From Verrucomicrobiota bacterium (lineage in GTDB: Bacteria > Verrucomicrobiota > Verrucomicrobiia > Limisphaerales > UBA1100), in assembly GCA_028872645.1 (NCBI GenBank), contig JAPKDK010000019.1, positions 1 through 21,496 of the forward strand: a stretch of DNA of 21,496 bases, given 5' to 3'. This document shows, in pieces, positions 6,991 to 16,500 of this stretch. The notes below the pieces were generated by a model, which saw only the letters and a program-made list of their open reading frames with translations, ran no database searches and was not told the origin of the DNA. How positions within the stretch are numbered: the first letter of the stretch is position 1; each line of letters begins with the position of its first letter. A program made the translations under genes and the position numbers.

Positions 6991-7824
6991 ATGGATTGGC
7001 TGCATGGCATTCTGAATCTCACGGGGCTACTGCTTTGGGTCAGTTGGCGGGCGGGCACCATGCCCCGCTGCCAACCCCCGCGCAACCTCGCCGGCCCCAC
7101 GCCCCGCCAAGGACCGGTATATCAACACTCGTGGATTTACCTACTCGTGCTGCTGGCGTTACTCAGCGGGCGCGCGGTATTTTACAATCAGTTCGGCCCG
7201 GGGCTGGACTGGATTCCCTCCATGAATCTGGTTTTTGATTCGCCGCATTTCCGCAGCGACTTTTTCCCGCGCGCGCTGGCGTATTCCATACTCAGCTTCG
7301 GGCGCTGGGTGGTGGCGCTATATTTTTGCCTCGCATTGCTGGTTCTTGTAAAACCCATTACCGATTCTGCCCTGAGCTGGCGGGAATTTCTCAAGGCCCA
7401 ATTTGGGTGGCTCGGCAATTTTCCGCCCCTTGCCCAATGCGCTGTGGCTCTGGCAATGGCCGCGGGATTGCATGCGGTGGAACTGGAATGGATGCTCGGT
7501 GTTGGCATTCGCGCCCACGTGGCCGATACTGTGAGAGGCGATTACACCCACCAAATCCCCGCACTGGTGCTGCTGGATTTGCGCGCGACGATTTATTTAA
7601 TCATGGCGCTGCTTGCGTTGTATTTATTAAACTGCTTTGTCTACTTCGGCGAGCGGACTTTTTGGAAAACCGTGGATGAATCCGGCAAACGCCTCCTCAT
7701 CCCGCTGCGCATTTTGCCGTGGGAAACACGCAAGATGGATTTCGCCCCGATCGTGGCCTTGGCGATCGCGTACGGGTTGAGCCACGTACTCACGCCCGAG
7801 CACGTGGCGGGCTTGCTCCGCTAA
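6991..7824 (+). CDS. YggT-like integral membrane protein
   Basis: This 277-residue protein has several hydrophobic segments, near residues 5-18, 47-60, 93-123, 146-166, 194-214 and 254-268. The end, LIPLRILPWETRKMDFAPIVALAI, resembles the YggT family signature in which a P-L-R-x-x-P segment precedes a D-x-S/A-P-I-V helix. YggT proteins are inner-membrane proteins of poorly defined function, linked in some bacteria to division, septation or osmotic stress. This one is longer than the usual 90-190 residues because of an N-terminal extension. The ATG at 6991 begins MDWLHGILNLTGLLLW. It lies 20 bp after sucD. Its TAA stop shares bases with the stop of tatD on the other strand. The family link is moderate; the function is unknown. 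Confidence 0.65.
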   Translation: MDWLHGILNLTGLLLWVSWRAGTMPRCQPPRNLAGPTPRQGPVYQHSWIYLLVLLALLSGRAVFYNQFGPGLDWIPSMNLVFDSPHFRSDFFPRALAYSILSFGRWVVALYFCLALLVLVKPITDSALSWREFLKAQFGWLGNFPPLAQCAVALAMAAGLHAVELEWMLGVGIRAHVADTVRGDYTHQIPALVLLDLRATIYLIMALLALYLLNCFVYFGERTFWKTVDESGKRLLIPLRILPWETRKMDFAPIVALAIAYGLSHVLTPEHVAGLLR

Positions 7825-8627
7825 CCTAGTTTTTGGAAAAACGCGTGGGCCGTAGCGCACGTGGCTTCGCTCAATTCGGCCATCGACACGCCCTTCACTT
7901 CCGCCACGCGCTCGGCAGTATGGCGCGTGTACGCGGGCTCGCAGCGTTTGCCACGGAATGGCATGGGAGCCAGAAACGGACTGTCGGTTTCCACCATGAA
8001 TTTATCGAGCGGCGTGGCCTCAACGGTGTCGCGCACTTCCTGCGCGTTTTTGAAAGTCACTATGCCGGTGAAGCTCACCAGCGAACCGAGATCGAGAACA
8101 CGCTGCATACTTGCCGCGTCATCCACATAACAATGAAATTGCCCGCGCACGCGATCGGCGTATTCTTCGAAAATTTCCAACGTAGGCTCCAGCGCGGCGC
8201 GTTGGTGAATCACGGCGTTGAGGTTTAATTCCGCGGCCAACTCAAGTTGTTGCCGGAAAACTTTCACTTGCCGGCCTTTCCAAGCTGAGTCTTCCCTTTC
8301 CGTGCCACCATTGCTGCTGGGCAGCCGAAAGTGGTCGATGCCCGTCTCGCCAATGGCCACCACTTTGGGATGCGCGCAGAGCTCGCGCAAAGCCGGCCGC
8401 ACATCGTCTGGCGCGAGCGCAAGATCATTGGGATGCCAGCCAACCACGGCGTACACCGCAGCGTGCGCCTCGGCGAGGGCCACGGCGCGTTGGCTGCTTT
8501 CGAGGTCGGTGCCGATGGTGATGATGCGCGTGATGCCCGCCGCCGCCGCGCGCTCGAGTAATCCGGGAATGTCTTTCGCAAAATCTGGAAATGTCAAATG
8601 CGCGTGGGTATCGTAAAAAGTTTCCAT
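7821..8627 (-). CDS. tatD: TatD-family metal-dependent deoxyribonuclease
   Basis: The 268-residue protein is a TatD-type amidohydrolase-fold nuclease. Metal ligands sit in order: DTHAH (His8, His10), IGETG (Glu94), VIHQR (His141), QFHCY (His165) and VETDSPFLAPMPFRGKR (Asp215). Family members are Mg-dependent 3'-5' exonucleases or DNases linked to repair and DNA turnover, in the cytoplasm. The usual GEIGLDYYR motif reads GETGIDHFRLPS here, and about 15 extra polar residues follow it (104-118), a small variation. The length is typical (about 260). It converges with the YggT-like gene with a 4-base stop overlap (CTAA, 7821-7824). It is divergent from the putative peptidase gene across roughly 110-130 bp. 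Confidence 0.92.
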   Translation of the reverse strand: METFYDTHAHLTFPDFAKDIPGLLERAAAAGITRIITIGTDLESSQRAVALAEAHAAVYAVVGWHPNDLALAPDDVRPALRELCAHPKVVAIGETGIDHFRLPSSNGGTEREDSAWKGRQVKVFRQQLELAAELNLNAVIHQRAALEPTLEIFEEYADRVRGQFHCYVDDAASMQRVLDLGSLVSFTGIVTFKNAQEVRDTVEATPLDKFMVETDSPFLAPMPFRGKRCEPAYTRHTAERVAEVKGVSMAELSEATCATAHAFFQKLG

Positions 8628-8701
8628 GTTGGCGACCGCGGGCGCATTGTGACGGGGAAGCGCGCGCGCGGCAATCCTGCGATTTTGCGCACAACCTGAC
8701 C

Positions 8702-8730
8702 TTTACAAACCCCTAAAAAGAGTGCATATT
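8702..8730 (+). promoter_or_regulatory. Candidate sigma-70-type promoter for the putative peptidase gene
   Basis: TTTACA (8702-8707) matches the -35 consensus at 5 of 6 bases. CATATT (8725-8730), after a 17-nt spacer, matches the -10 at 4 of 6. Transcription would start near 8737, on top of the upstream GTG candidate (8736), so the ATG at 8757 becomes the better start. This is pattern matching only. Confidence 0.4.
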
Positions 8731-8756
8731 TACTCGTGAGGGTTACAACAACTCGG

Positions 8757-9740
8757 ATGGTTTTTCCCAACATTTCCCAATTTAACCGCATCGCTCTGCT
8801 GGCGATCGTGCTGGGCATAGCTGCCGAATCCTCAGCACTGGAATTGACGCGGGAAATGTTTCAAGGGCGCGATTTCAAAGCCTCCAAAGGCCATGCACAG
8901 TTTGCGGTTCACGAATTTAAACTCGATGCGCCCATGGTAAATGCCTTGAACTTCGGCATCGCCAAACTCATCAAGGCACACGAAACAGTTTTTTCCCCAC
9001 AGAAAGTCGGTAACAATTTTAATGTGCGCTTTCGCATCTTTGAAAAATTTGAGGATTACCAAACTTACTCGCGCCTGCGCTACAAGAAAAACGTAGGTAA
9101 AAACATCCTCGGTTACTTCAGCCCCGGCTCACGGGAGATCGTGACGTGGAAACAACAACCCCACCTCAAATGGAGACTGGTCCCCACGTTGTTACACGAA
9201 AGCTGCCACGCAATCATGGACGAAATGTACGGCCAGTTGCCGTTCTGGATGATCGAAGGCAGCGCAGATTGGTTTGGCGAAGCACCCGCGTGGCTACTCA
9301 AAGGCAATGGCCTACGCAATGACCAACATATGAGGTGGATCCGCCTCGACGAATTGCGCAGCAAAGGTCAACTGCCGCGCTTGCAAACGTATCTGCTCAC
9401 CAAGGAATATGAGGACTGGGATAAAATGTTTAAAGGCAACATCGGGCAAGGCTACGATGTGGGCTGGTCGATTTTTGATTTTTTTATCAAGGCCGATCCG
9501 AATGGTCAGGCGATGCGCTTTTTGGGCGGAGTGATCAACGATCCCAAAGTGCAACGCGCCCGTGGGCGCAATGGCCAAATGGAACTGGAATTTGCACGCG
9601 CTATCAACCGCCAATGGCAGGGCGGCATTAATTTACTGGAAAAAGGCTGGCACACATGGATTTCCATGCGTGCGGTCGAATCACGGAAAGCCTTGCAAAA
9701 ATTTCAGCAAGATCAGCGCGCAAAGCAGCGAAAACGCTGA
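8757..9740 (+). CDS. Exported putative zinc metallopeptidase (HExxH)
   Basis: From the ATG at 8757 the protein has 327 residues. The N-terminus has a hydrophobic segment (RIALLAIVLGIAA) ending in ESSALE, consistent with a Sec signal peptide. The middle holds LVPTLLHESCHAIMDEMYG, an exact HExxH zinc motif (H147-E-S-C-H151). PFWMIEGSADWFGE follows, giving a third ligand candidate (Glu167) 16 residues later, as in gluzincin peptidases of the peptidase MA-like/DUF1570 kind. The rest is tryptophan- and aromatic-rich, and the C-terminus is basic. It probably acts in the periplasm or outside the cell; the substrate is unknown. An in-frame GTG at 8736 would add seven residues (MRVTTTR), but a promoter-like pair places the transcript start about there. 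Upstream is divergent tatD; downstream, after 83 bp, is a sugar isomerase-like gene on the same strand. Confidence 0.75.
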   Translation: MVFPNISQFNRIALLAIVLGIAAESSALELTREMFQGRDFKASKGHAQFAVHEFKLDAPMVNALNFGIAKLIKAHETVFSPQKVGNNFNVRFRIFEKFEDYQTYSRLRYKKNVGKNILGYFSPGSREIVTWKQQPHLKWRLVPTLLHESCHAIMDEMYGQLPFWMIEGSADWFGEAPAWLLKGNGLRNDQHMRWIRLDELRSKGQLPRLQTYLLTKEYEDWDKMFKGNIGQGYDVGWSIFDFFIKADPNGQAMRFLGGVINDPKVQRARGRNGQMELEFARAINRQWQGGINLLEKGWHTWISMRAVESRKALQKFQQDQRAKQRKR

Positions 9741-9823
9741 TTTTTTAACATCGAATTCAGGTTGCCTTCTCTGGGAATCCTCGGTATTTTGTCGCCACCC
9801 AAACACACCACTCAAGAATTTTT

Positions 9824-10864
9824 ATGTCGAAACCCATCTACCACTCCAGTATCGAAGGCGCGCAACACGGCTCCAAAGGACTCGAAGGCTTTCTCGCCTT
9901 TGCAAAAGAAGCCGGCGCGACCGGCGCACAACCGAGCAATTATATGCTCGAAGGCAAGACCGGAAAATTCACCCGGCCGCATCTCATCCGGCAGGCGTTC
10001 GAGAAACACGAGCTGAAGCTCGACGGCATCTCCGGCCATTGCATGTTCTGGGTGCACACCAGCGCGTGGACCGGCACCAAGGGAATGCGGCCCTTCCTCC
10101 CGCCGGAGGTCGCCAAGCTCGCCAAAGGCAAAATTGAGGACTGGGCCGAAGATTACATTCTGCGCTTACTCGATCTCTCTGCGGCATTGGACAAAAAAAT
10201 CCTGCCCATGTTTTGGGGCGCCTCGCACGGCTGGGAATTGGCCACCGGCTACCCGTGGGGATTCTGGGCCGGCGGCAATTTCGATTTGGTCAAGGAAGGC
10301 GAGGAACGCTTTGTCAAAAAGACCGCCAAGATTCGCGCGCATGCCAACAGCCTCGGCATTTTTCTCGCGCACGAAATCCATCCCGGCACCGCCGCCATGT
10401 GCGCGGAGGAGTTTGGCCGGCTCGTGGAAATTTGCGATGGCGATCCCTGCCTCACCGTCAACGCCGATCCCTCTCATTGCTGGGAAGGCGAAGATTGGGA
10501 AACGCGCTTCACCCATCCCGCCGTGCGCGATCGCGTGTACGCATGCCACGTGAAAAATTTCGTGGTCCGACCCGGCGTGCCTCTGCGCAAGATGGAAGGC
10601 AACTGGCGCAACCGCGCGATGCAGTTTACCGACCTTGGCAGTGGCGACCTCAATATGGTGCGCTACGTCGAGATGCTCATCAACATCGGCTACCCCGCCC
10701 GCTACAATAAAATTATGGGCACCGAAACTGCCCCGCTCATCGCCGAAACCGAAAGCAACTACCGCGACCCCGACGCCACCGCCATCGAAGGCATTCAATA
10801 TGTCCGCGACCAGTTGTGCTTTCCCGTCGCCGAAGGCTCGTTCGAAGACGAAATGGGAGCGTGA
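9824..10864 (+). CDS. Sugar phosphate isomerase/epimerase family protein (TIM barrel)
   Basis: The 346-residue protein fits the xylose isomerase-like TIM-barrel (AP endonuclease 2) superfamily. Likely metal ligands are spaced as expected: Glu184 in LAHEIHPGTA, Asp215 and His218 in NADPSHCW, His242 in YACHVKNF and Glu301 in MGTETAPL. Family members isomerise or epimerise sugars or inositol derivatives, and many PVC genomes hold numerous paralogues near oxidoreductases. No signal peptide is seen, so it is cytoplasmic. The substrate cannot be inferred. The ATG at 9824 begins MSKPIYHSSIEGAQHG and has no clear Shine-Dalgarno sequence. The gene is followed by a repeat-like spacer and a convergent PhnP-like gene. 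It is only distantly similar to the second isomerase-like gene at 18420. Confidence 0.85.
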   Translation: MSKPIYHSSIEGAQHGSKGLEGFLAFAKEAGATGAQPSNYMLEGKTGKFTRPHLIRQAFEKHELKLDGISGHCMFWVHTSAWTGTKGMRPFLPPEVAKLAKGKIEDWAEDYILRLLDLSAALDKKILPMFWGASHGWELATGYPWGFWAGGNFDLVKEGEERFVKKTAKIRAHANSLGIFLAHEIHPGTAAMCAEEFGRLVEICDGDPCLTVNADPSHCWEGEDWETRFTHPAVRDRVYACHVKNFVVRPGVPLRKMEGNWRNRAMQFTDLGSGDLNMVRYVEMLINIGYPARYNKIMGTETAPLIAETESNYRDPDATAIEGIQYVRDQLCFPVAEGSFEDEMGA

Positions 10865-10903
10865 AAAACGGCCGGAGACGCCTGTGAAGAACGGCGCTTG
10901 GGC

Positions 10904-10991
10904 GGTCATTTTTTAATGACCAATTCCCAAAACTCAAATTGGTTATTGGGGTTTGGACATTCCTTGGGACTTGCTCATTGGTCATTGAAAA
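10904..10991. repeat. CCAA-heptamer intergenic element with inverted-repeat ends
   Basis: Read on the minus strand, the spacer is a chain of degenerate 7-mers starting with CCAA or GCAA: CCAATGA, GCAAGTC, CCAAGGA, (ATGT), CCAAACC, CCAATAA, CCAATTT. Its ends are inverted: AATGACCAAT (10915-10924) pairs perfectly with ATTGGTCATT (10977-10986), and the pairing extends through T-rich and A-rich flanks. A second, local hairpin, GGTCATT-TTTT-AATGACC (10904-10921), lies at the left end and could terminate the isomerase gene or the PhnP-like gene. The right end enters the PhnP-like coding sequence and supplies its last codons. It looks like a short dispersed, non-coding repeat; its copy number is unknown from this window. 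Confidence 0.55.
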
Positions 10992-11763
10992 TTACCCTCA
11001 GCCCATCCCACGCCAACCCCACCCCATCCGGCAACTTCGCATCATCCACATCGTGGTCATAAAAATGCGTGAGATGCGTTAGGTAAGTTTGCCGTGCACC
11101 AATCGCGGCGGCGGCGGCGAGGGCTTCCTCGGTCGTCATATGCGTCCAGTGCGGTTGCGGGCGGAGAGCGTCGAGCACAGCCACTTCCGCGCCGCGCACG
11201 GTTTCTACCACGGCGGCGGGAATCGATTTGGCATCGGTTAGGTATGCGAGTTTCTTTTGGCCGGCTTGTTCAAATAAAAATCCCGTGGATCCCATGTCGC
11301 CGTGCGGCAAATCCACCGGCGTGATGCGCAGGTCGCCCAATTCGAAGGGGTCGTCGATGATGTTTTGTTCCGGCTTAAAATATCCCTTCTTCATTTCGCC
11401 GTCGTGAAACGAATGTGCATGCACGCGGCGCAAGTGGCCCATCGTCGTTGCGTTCGCATAAATCGGCAGCGGCCCACCCTTGATGTCGCAGAACCGCCGG
11501 CAATCATCCATCCCCATAATGTGATCCGTGTGCGCGTGCGTCACCAACACCGCATCGAGCGTGCAAATGTTTTCGCGCAGACATTGCGTGCGAAAATCCG
11601 GCGTCGTGTCCACCACCAACCGCACTTCATCCGTCACCACATAAATCGAACACCGCAGCCGATGATTCTTCGGGTTGGCCAAGAACTCCGGCGGATATTC
11701 CTTCCCAATCACCGGCACTCCGTGCGAAGTGCCCGTCCCCAAAAATGTAAACTCAAACGCCAT
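10975..11763 (-). CDS. PhnP-like metallo-beta-lactamase-fold hydrolase
   Basis: From the ATG at 11763 the protein has 262 residues and starts with MAFEFTFLGTGTSHGVP, the usual first strand of PhnP/RNase Z-like metallo-beta-lactamase enzymes. Metal ligands are THAHTDH (His76, His78, Asp80, His81), PHGDMGS (His154), YLTDAK (Asp177) and a His at 230 or 233 in THLTHF. The family includes the cyclic phosphodiesterase PhnP and other phosphodiesterases. No phosphonate-degradation genes are nearby, so the substrate is open. The frame stays open upstream to 11892, but that part is low-complexity and would overlap divergent recN. The last residues (FNDQ) are encoded inside the CCAA-heptamer element. 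The promoter region is shared with recN (79 bp). Confidence 0.88.
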   Translation of the reverse strand: MAFEFTFLGTGTSHGVPVIGKEYPPEFLANPKNHRLRCSIYVVTDEVRLVVDTTPDFRTQCLRENICTLDAVLVTHAHTDHIMGMDDCRRFCDIKGGPLPIYANATTMGHLRRVHAHSFHDGEMKKGYFKPEQNIIDDPFELGDLRITPVDLPHGDMGSTGFLFEQAGQKKLAYLTDAKSIPAAVVETVRGAEVAVLDALRPQPHWTHMTTEEALAAAAAIGARQTYLTHLTHFYDHDVDDAKLPDGVGLAWDGLRVIFNDQ

Positions 11764-11842
11764 ACCCCCGCAGGGATGCCCCATCGCGGCGGTGAACACA
11801 ATTTTATTTTCCCCCGCGCGCTTTTCGGCACAATGCCCGCGC

Positions 11843-13507
11843 ATGTTGGATACGCTTCGCATTCGCAACCTTGCATTGGTGACGGACCTCACTTTGGAGT
11901 TGGGGGGTGGCTACAATGCCATTAGTGGCGAGACGGGCGCGGGCAAGTCCATTCTCATTGGCGCGCTGAATCTTGTGTTGGGCGAACGCGCCGACCGCAC
12001 GCTCATTCGCGCCGAGGCCGACCAATGCACCGTGGAGGCGGCTTTTGATGTGGAAAAGCTTGATGCGCCGTTGGTAGATTTTTTGGAGACGCACGGGCTG
12101 GAGCCGTGCGAGGAAAATCAGCTTTTGCTCAAGCGCACTTTTACGGCGGCGGGCAGCAATCGGCAATTCGTCAACGGCACCGCCACCACGCTCGTCGTGC
12201 TCAAGCAAATCGGCGAATGGCTCGTGGACGTCCACGGCGCGCACGACCACCAATCGCTGCTGCACCCCGCGCGCCAGCTCGACATCCTCGATGCCTTTGG
12301 CGGATTGCAACCAGCGCGCGATGACTTTGCTGAATTGATGCGCGGCCGCACGGAGATTGAAAAGGCAAAGGCCGATCTCGTGGTTGACGAAGCCACTTAC
12401 GCGCAGCAACTCGATTTGTTGAGATTTCAAGTAAAGGAAATTTCTGATGCCGCGCTGAACCCCGCCGATGAGGAAAACTTCGATGCCAATTACCAACGCG
12501 CCAGCAACGGCGCGCGTTTGCTTGAGCTGTGCCAAAGTGCGCGGCAACTCGTCAGCGAAACGGATGGCTCGCTACTTGACCGCTCCGGCGAACTCGGCCG
12601 CGTGCTGGCCGATTTGCAAAAAGTTGATGAAACCGCCGCCGCGCTCGTGGAACTACACGAACACGCCCGCGCCAATCTGCAGGAACTGCAAAACGAACTC
12701 ACCGCCTACGCCGACCGCGTGGACATCGACCCCGCCCAACTCTACGCGCTGGAGGAGCGCGTCAACCTCACCCAATCTCTCAAACGCAAATATGGCGGCA
12801 GCATTGAGTCCGTGCTGGAGTTCGGTGATGCGATTGCCAAAAAACTCGCCGTGCTCGAAAGTCGCGACGAAGAATTGGCGCGCTTGAATTCCGAATTGAA
12901 AACGCTGGAAACTGAAATTTTATCCGCCGGCAAAAAACTTTCCGCCCAACGTAAAAAACTCATCCCCAAACTCACCCAAGCCGTCACCATCCATTTGAAC
13001 GACCTCGGCTTCGCCCAGAGCCAGCTCGACGTCGCCGTCACCACCACGGCCGTTGCCGCCGAGGCCAAGGGCACGGGGCTCGACACCGTCGAATTCCAAT
13101 TCGCCCCCAACCCCGGCGAACCCGCACGGCCATTGCGGTCCATCGCCTCCTCCGGCGAGCTCGCCCGTGTGATGCTCGCGCTCAAGACCGTGCTTGCCGC
13201 CGAAGATTCCATCCCCGTTTTGATTTTCGATGAAGTCGACGCCAACATCGGCGGCGAAACCGCCCACGCCGTCGGCGAGCGCATGAGGCAAATCGCCGAC
13301 CAACGCCAAGTGCTTTGCATCACCCACCTCGCCCCCGTCGCCGCCGTAGCGCAGACCCATTACGTCGTCAGCAAAGCCGTCATCGACGGTCGCACCGAAT
13401 CCAACATCACCCCCCTTGACGCTGAAGCCCGCGTCGAAGAACTCGCCCGAATGCTAGGTGGCCAATCCACCGCCGCCCGCAAGCACGCAGAGGAGTTGCT
13501 TAAATAA
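11843..13507 (+). CDS. recN: DNA repair protein RecN
   Basis: The 554-residue protein is an SMC-like ATPase acting in double-strand break repair, near the E. coli length of 553. The N-terminus MLDTLRIRNLALV leads to the Walker A motif SGETGAGKS (28-36). The centre (about 150-390) is a long helical region with coiled-coil character. The ABC signature region SSGELARVMLALK and the Walker B LIFDEVDANIGG (about 460-471) complete the ATPase head, followed by the switch segment CITHLAPVAA. I chose the ATG at 11843 because it gives the canonical MLxxLxIxNxAL start; the frame extends 56 codons upstream but without family similarity. It is divergent from the PhnP-like gene. A strong hairpin follows the stop by 3 bp. 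No LexA box was found by eye. Confidence 0.96.
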   Translation: MLDTLRIRNLALVTDLTLELGGGYNAISGETGAGKSILIGALNLVLGERADRTLIRAEADQCTVEAAFDVEKLDAPLVDFLETHGLEPCEENQLLLKRTFTAAGSNRQFVNGTATTLVVLKQIGEWLVDVHGAHDHQSLLHPARQLDILDAFGGLQPARDDFAELMRGRTEIEKAKADLVVDEATYAQQLDLLRFQVKEISDAALNPADEENFDANYQRASNGARLLELCQSARQLVSETDGSLLDRSGELGRVLADLQKVDETAAALVELHEHARANLQELQNELTAYADRVDIDPAQLYALEERVNLTQSLKRKYGGSIESVLEFGDAIAKKLAVLESRDEELARLNSELKTLETEILSAGKKLSAQRKKLIPKLTQAVTIHLNDLGFAQSQLDVAVTTTAVAAEAKGTGLDTVEFQFAPNPGEPARPLRSIASSGELARVMLALKTVLAAEDSIPVLIFDEVDANIGGETAHAVGERMRQIADQRQVLCITHLAPVAAVAQTHYVVSKAVIDGRTESNITPLDAEARVEELARMLGGQSTAARKHAEELLK

Positions 13508-13510
13508 TTT

Positions 13511-13543
13511 TTGACCACAGAAACATGTCTCTGTGGTCAATTT
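13511..13543 (+). terminator. Intrinsic terminator-like hairpin after recN
   Basis: TTGACCACAGA (13511-13521) and TCTGTGGTCAA (13530-13540) form a perfect 11-bp stem around an 8-nt loop. Only a short TTT follows, so termination may depend on other factors. It begins 3 bp after the recN stop and separates recN from the DUF1549/DUF1553 gene. Confidence 0.65.
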
Positions 13544-13597
13544 GAACAACCCCCATTCCCCACTCGTCTACCCTCGAAGGCTTGATTGATTTTGAAA

Positions 13598-16500
13598 ATG
13601 GATTATTCTTTTGGCATGAGCAGTTTTCGACTGGCGATGGGTTTGTGCTTGGCGACGGGCAGCGCGTGGGCAGCACCGGTGGAGTTTAACCGCGATGTGC
13701 GGGCGATTTTATCGAAGAACTGTTTTGCATGTCACGGAAAGGATGCGAAGCATCGAAAAGGAAAGCTGCGGCTCGACGCTGCCGAGGATGCGTTCGCATC
13801 CAAAAAAGGAGTAGCAGCGATTGTGGCGGGAAATGTTTCGGAGAGTGAATTGTGGGCGCGGATTAATTCGGGGAATCCGAATGAAGTAATGCCCCCGCCG
13901 GAAACGAAAAAGTCGCTCACCGCCGAAGAGAAGCAAACGCTCAAGCGCTGGATTGAGCAAGGGGCAAAGTACGAAAAGCATTGGGCGTTCATCGCGCCTA
14001 AGAAATCAAAAGTGCCTGCAGGCGAGGGGAATCCGATTGATGCGTTTTTGCAACGGCGATTGGCGAAGGAAGGTTTGAAGGCCGCGCCATTGGCGAAGCC
14101 GGAAACATTGGTGCGGCGGGTGTATCTTGATTTGACGGGACTGCCGCCGACGCCGAAAGAGGTGGATGCATTTCTGGCGAACAAATCACCGAAGGCACTG
14201 GAGAAGCTCATCGATAATTTGATGCAGCGCCAAACTTATGGCGAACACATGGCGCGGTACTGGTTGGACCTCGCGCGCTACGCGGACACGCACGGGCTGC
14301 ACTTGGATAACGAGCGTTCGATGTGGCCGTATCGCGATTGGGTGGTACGGGCGTTCAACCAAAATCTGTCTTTCGATAAATTCACGCGTTGGCAATTAGC
14401 TGGCGATTTATTGTCCAAGCCCACGCTGGATCAGCAAATCGCCTCGGGTTTCAACCGTTGCAATGTCACCACCGGCGAGGGTGGCAGCATCACGGCGGAA
14501 TGGATTTATCGCAACGCGATTGATCGCACCTCGACGGCGGTTGAGGTTTGGATGGGCATGACGGCAGGTTGCGCGGTGTGTCACGATCACAAGTTCGATC
14601 CGCTTTCGACGAAGGAATATTACTCGATGTATTCGTTCTTCCACAGCGCGGCCGATCCGGCGCTGGACGGCAACAAGCTCGACACGCCACCCATCCTGCG
14701 CGTGCCGCGGCCGGGCAGTGCAGAAAAGCTGGCGGCATTGGATGCGAAAATTAAAGCCGTCGAGCAACGTATCGCCAGTGCGGTGGTGAAAATTAAATAC
14801 ACGGATCCTGCCTCGCAAACGCCTTTGCCGAAAACGATTACAAAAGAAATGATTTGGATTGAAGATGCCGTGCCGCCTAAAGGAGTTGCACAGGGCAACA
14901 CGCCGTGGAAATTTGTCAGCAAACCGGATCCGGTGTTTAGCGGCACGAAAGCGAGCGTGCGTGAGGCGAAAGGGTTGAGCCAACATTTCTTCACTGGCGC
15001 GAATCCTCCGCTGCCCATTGAGTCGGGCACGAAACTTTTTGCCCACGTTTATCTCGACACGTTGAACCCGCCCAAGGAAATCATGCTGCAATTCAACGAC
15101 GGCACGTGGGAGCATCGCGCGTACTGGGGCGGCGACAAAATTGATTGGGGCAACAAAGATTCGGTCAGTCGGCGGCGCTTTGGCGATTTGCCGGAGACGG
15201 GCAAGTGGGTACGGCTAGAGGTGGACGCCGCGCAAGTGGGGCTGAAGCCGGGCGCGAAACTCAATGGCTGGGCGTTCACACAATTCGACGGCAAAGTTTA
15301 CTGGGACAAAGCCGGCGTGTCGTCCACCACCCATCCCGCCAAGGATCCCGCGCTCTCGTGGACGGCATGGAAAGTGCAAGCCGAGGGCAAGCGAAACAAG
15401 GATTTGACCGAGGCTCTGCGAAAACGGTTCAAAGGCAAAGCTCCGGACAAATGGACGGAGGCTGAAGAAACGGAATTGCGACATCATTGGTTGGCGCGAG
15501 TGTATGCGGGAGCACAAAAAGAACTGACGCCGATTAAAACCGAAAAGGCCAATCTGAAAAAACAACAGGCGGACATCCACAAAAACACAGCGGTCACTTT
15601 TGTGATGGCGGATTTACCCAAACCGCGCCAGAGCTTCGTGATGCTCCGCGGCCAGTACGATAGCCCCGGCGAAAAGGTGAGCCGCAATGTGCCTGCGTTT
15701 TTGCCGCCGCTTCCGGCCAAGCCGAAGGAGCGCGATTACAACCGGCTCGATTTCGCCAACTGGCTGGTGGACGGCAAGCACCCGCTCACCGCGCGCGTGG
15801 CGGTCAACCGCATTTGGCAACAGTTCTTCGGCGTGGGCCTCGTGAAAACCAGTGCGGACTTCGGCACGCAGGGCGAGTTACCGATGCATCCCGAACTGCT
15901 CGACTGGCTGGCGGTGCAGTTTGTGGAGGACGACTGGGATGTGCAGCGACTCCTGAAGCGCATTCTTACCAGCCACGCCTACCGGCAAAGCTCGCGCGCC
16001 ACTCCGGCGTCGCTAAAGCGCGATCCGGAAAACCGACTGCTTGCACGCGCGCCGCGTTTCAGGCTGGATGCCGAGGTGCTGCGCGATCAGGTGCTCAGTC
16101 TCAGCGGGTTGCTTGTGTCCACCGCCGGCGGACGCGGCGTGCGGCCGTATCAGCCGCCCAACATTTGGGAGCCCGTTGGGTTTGCCTCCAGCAACACGCG
16201 CAACTACAAACAGGGCAAAGGCGACGATCTATATCGCCGCAGCATTTACACATTTTTGAAACGCACCGCGCCAGCCCCGTTTATGACCAGTTTTGATGCG
16301 CCCAGCCGCGAGCAAAGCTGCACCGTGCGCAGCCGCAGCAACACGCCCATGCAGGCGCTGCAGCTAATGAACGACGTGCAACACGTCGAAGCCGCGCGCA
16401 ATTTGGCGCAGCGGATTCTCAATGCCGACGGCGCGGATGACAACGCGCGCATCCGCTGGGCATGGTGGGTGGTAACCGCCCGCCAACCGGATGCGACCGA

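Noticed and set aside
10166..10909. 247-codon minus-strand frame across the first isomerase gene
   Set aside because: Antisense shadow of a well-supported gene; no recognisable domain.
11675..11842. 56-codon upstream extension of recN
   Set aside because: It lies antisense to the PhnP-like gene, and RecN proteins begin at the MLDTLRIRN segment.
11764..11892. N-terminal extension of the PhnP-like protein
   Set aside because: The extra 43 residues lack family similarity and overlap the recN start; MAFEFTFLGTGTSHG at 11763 is the natural N-terminus.
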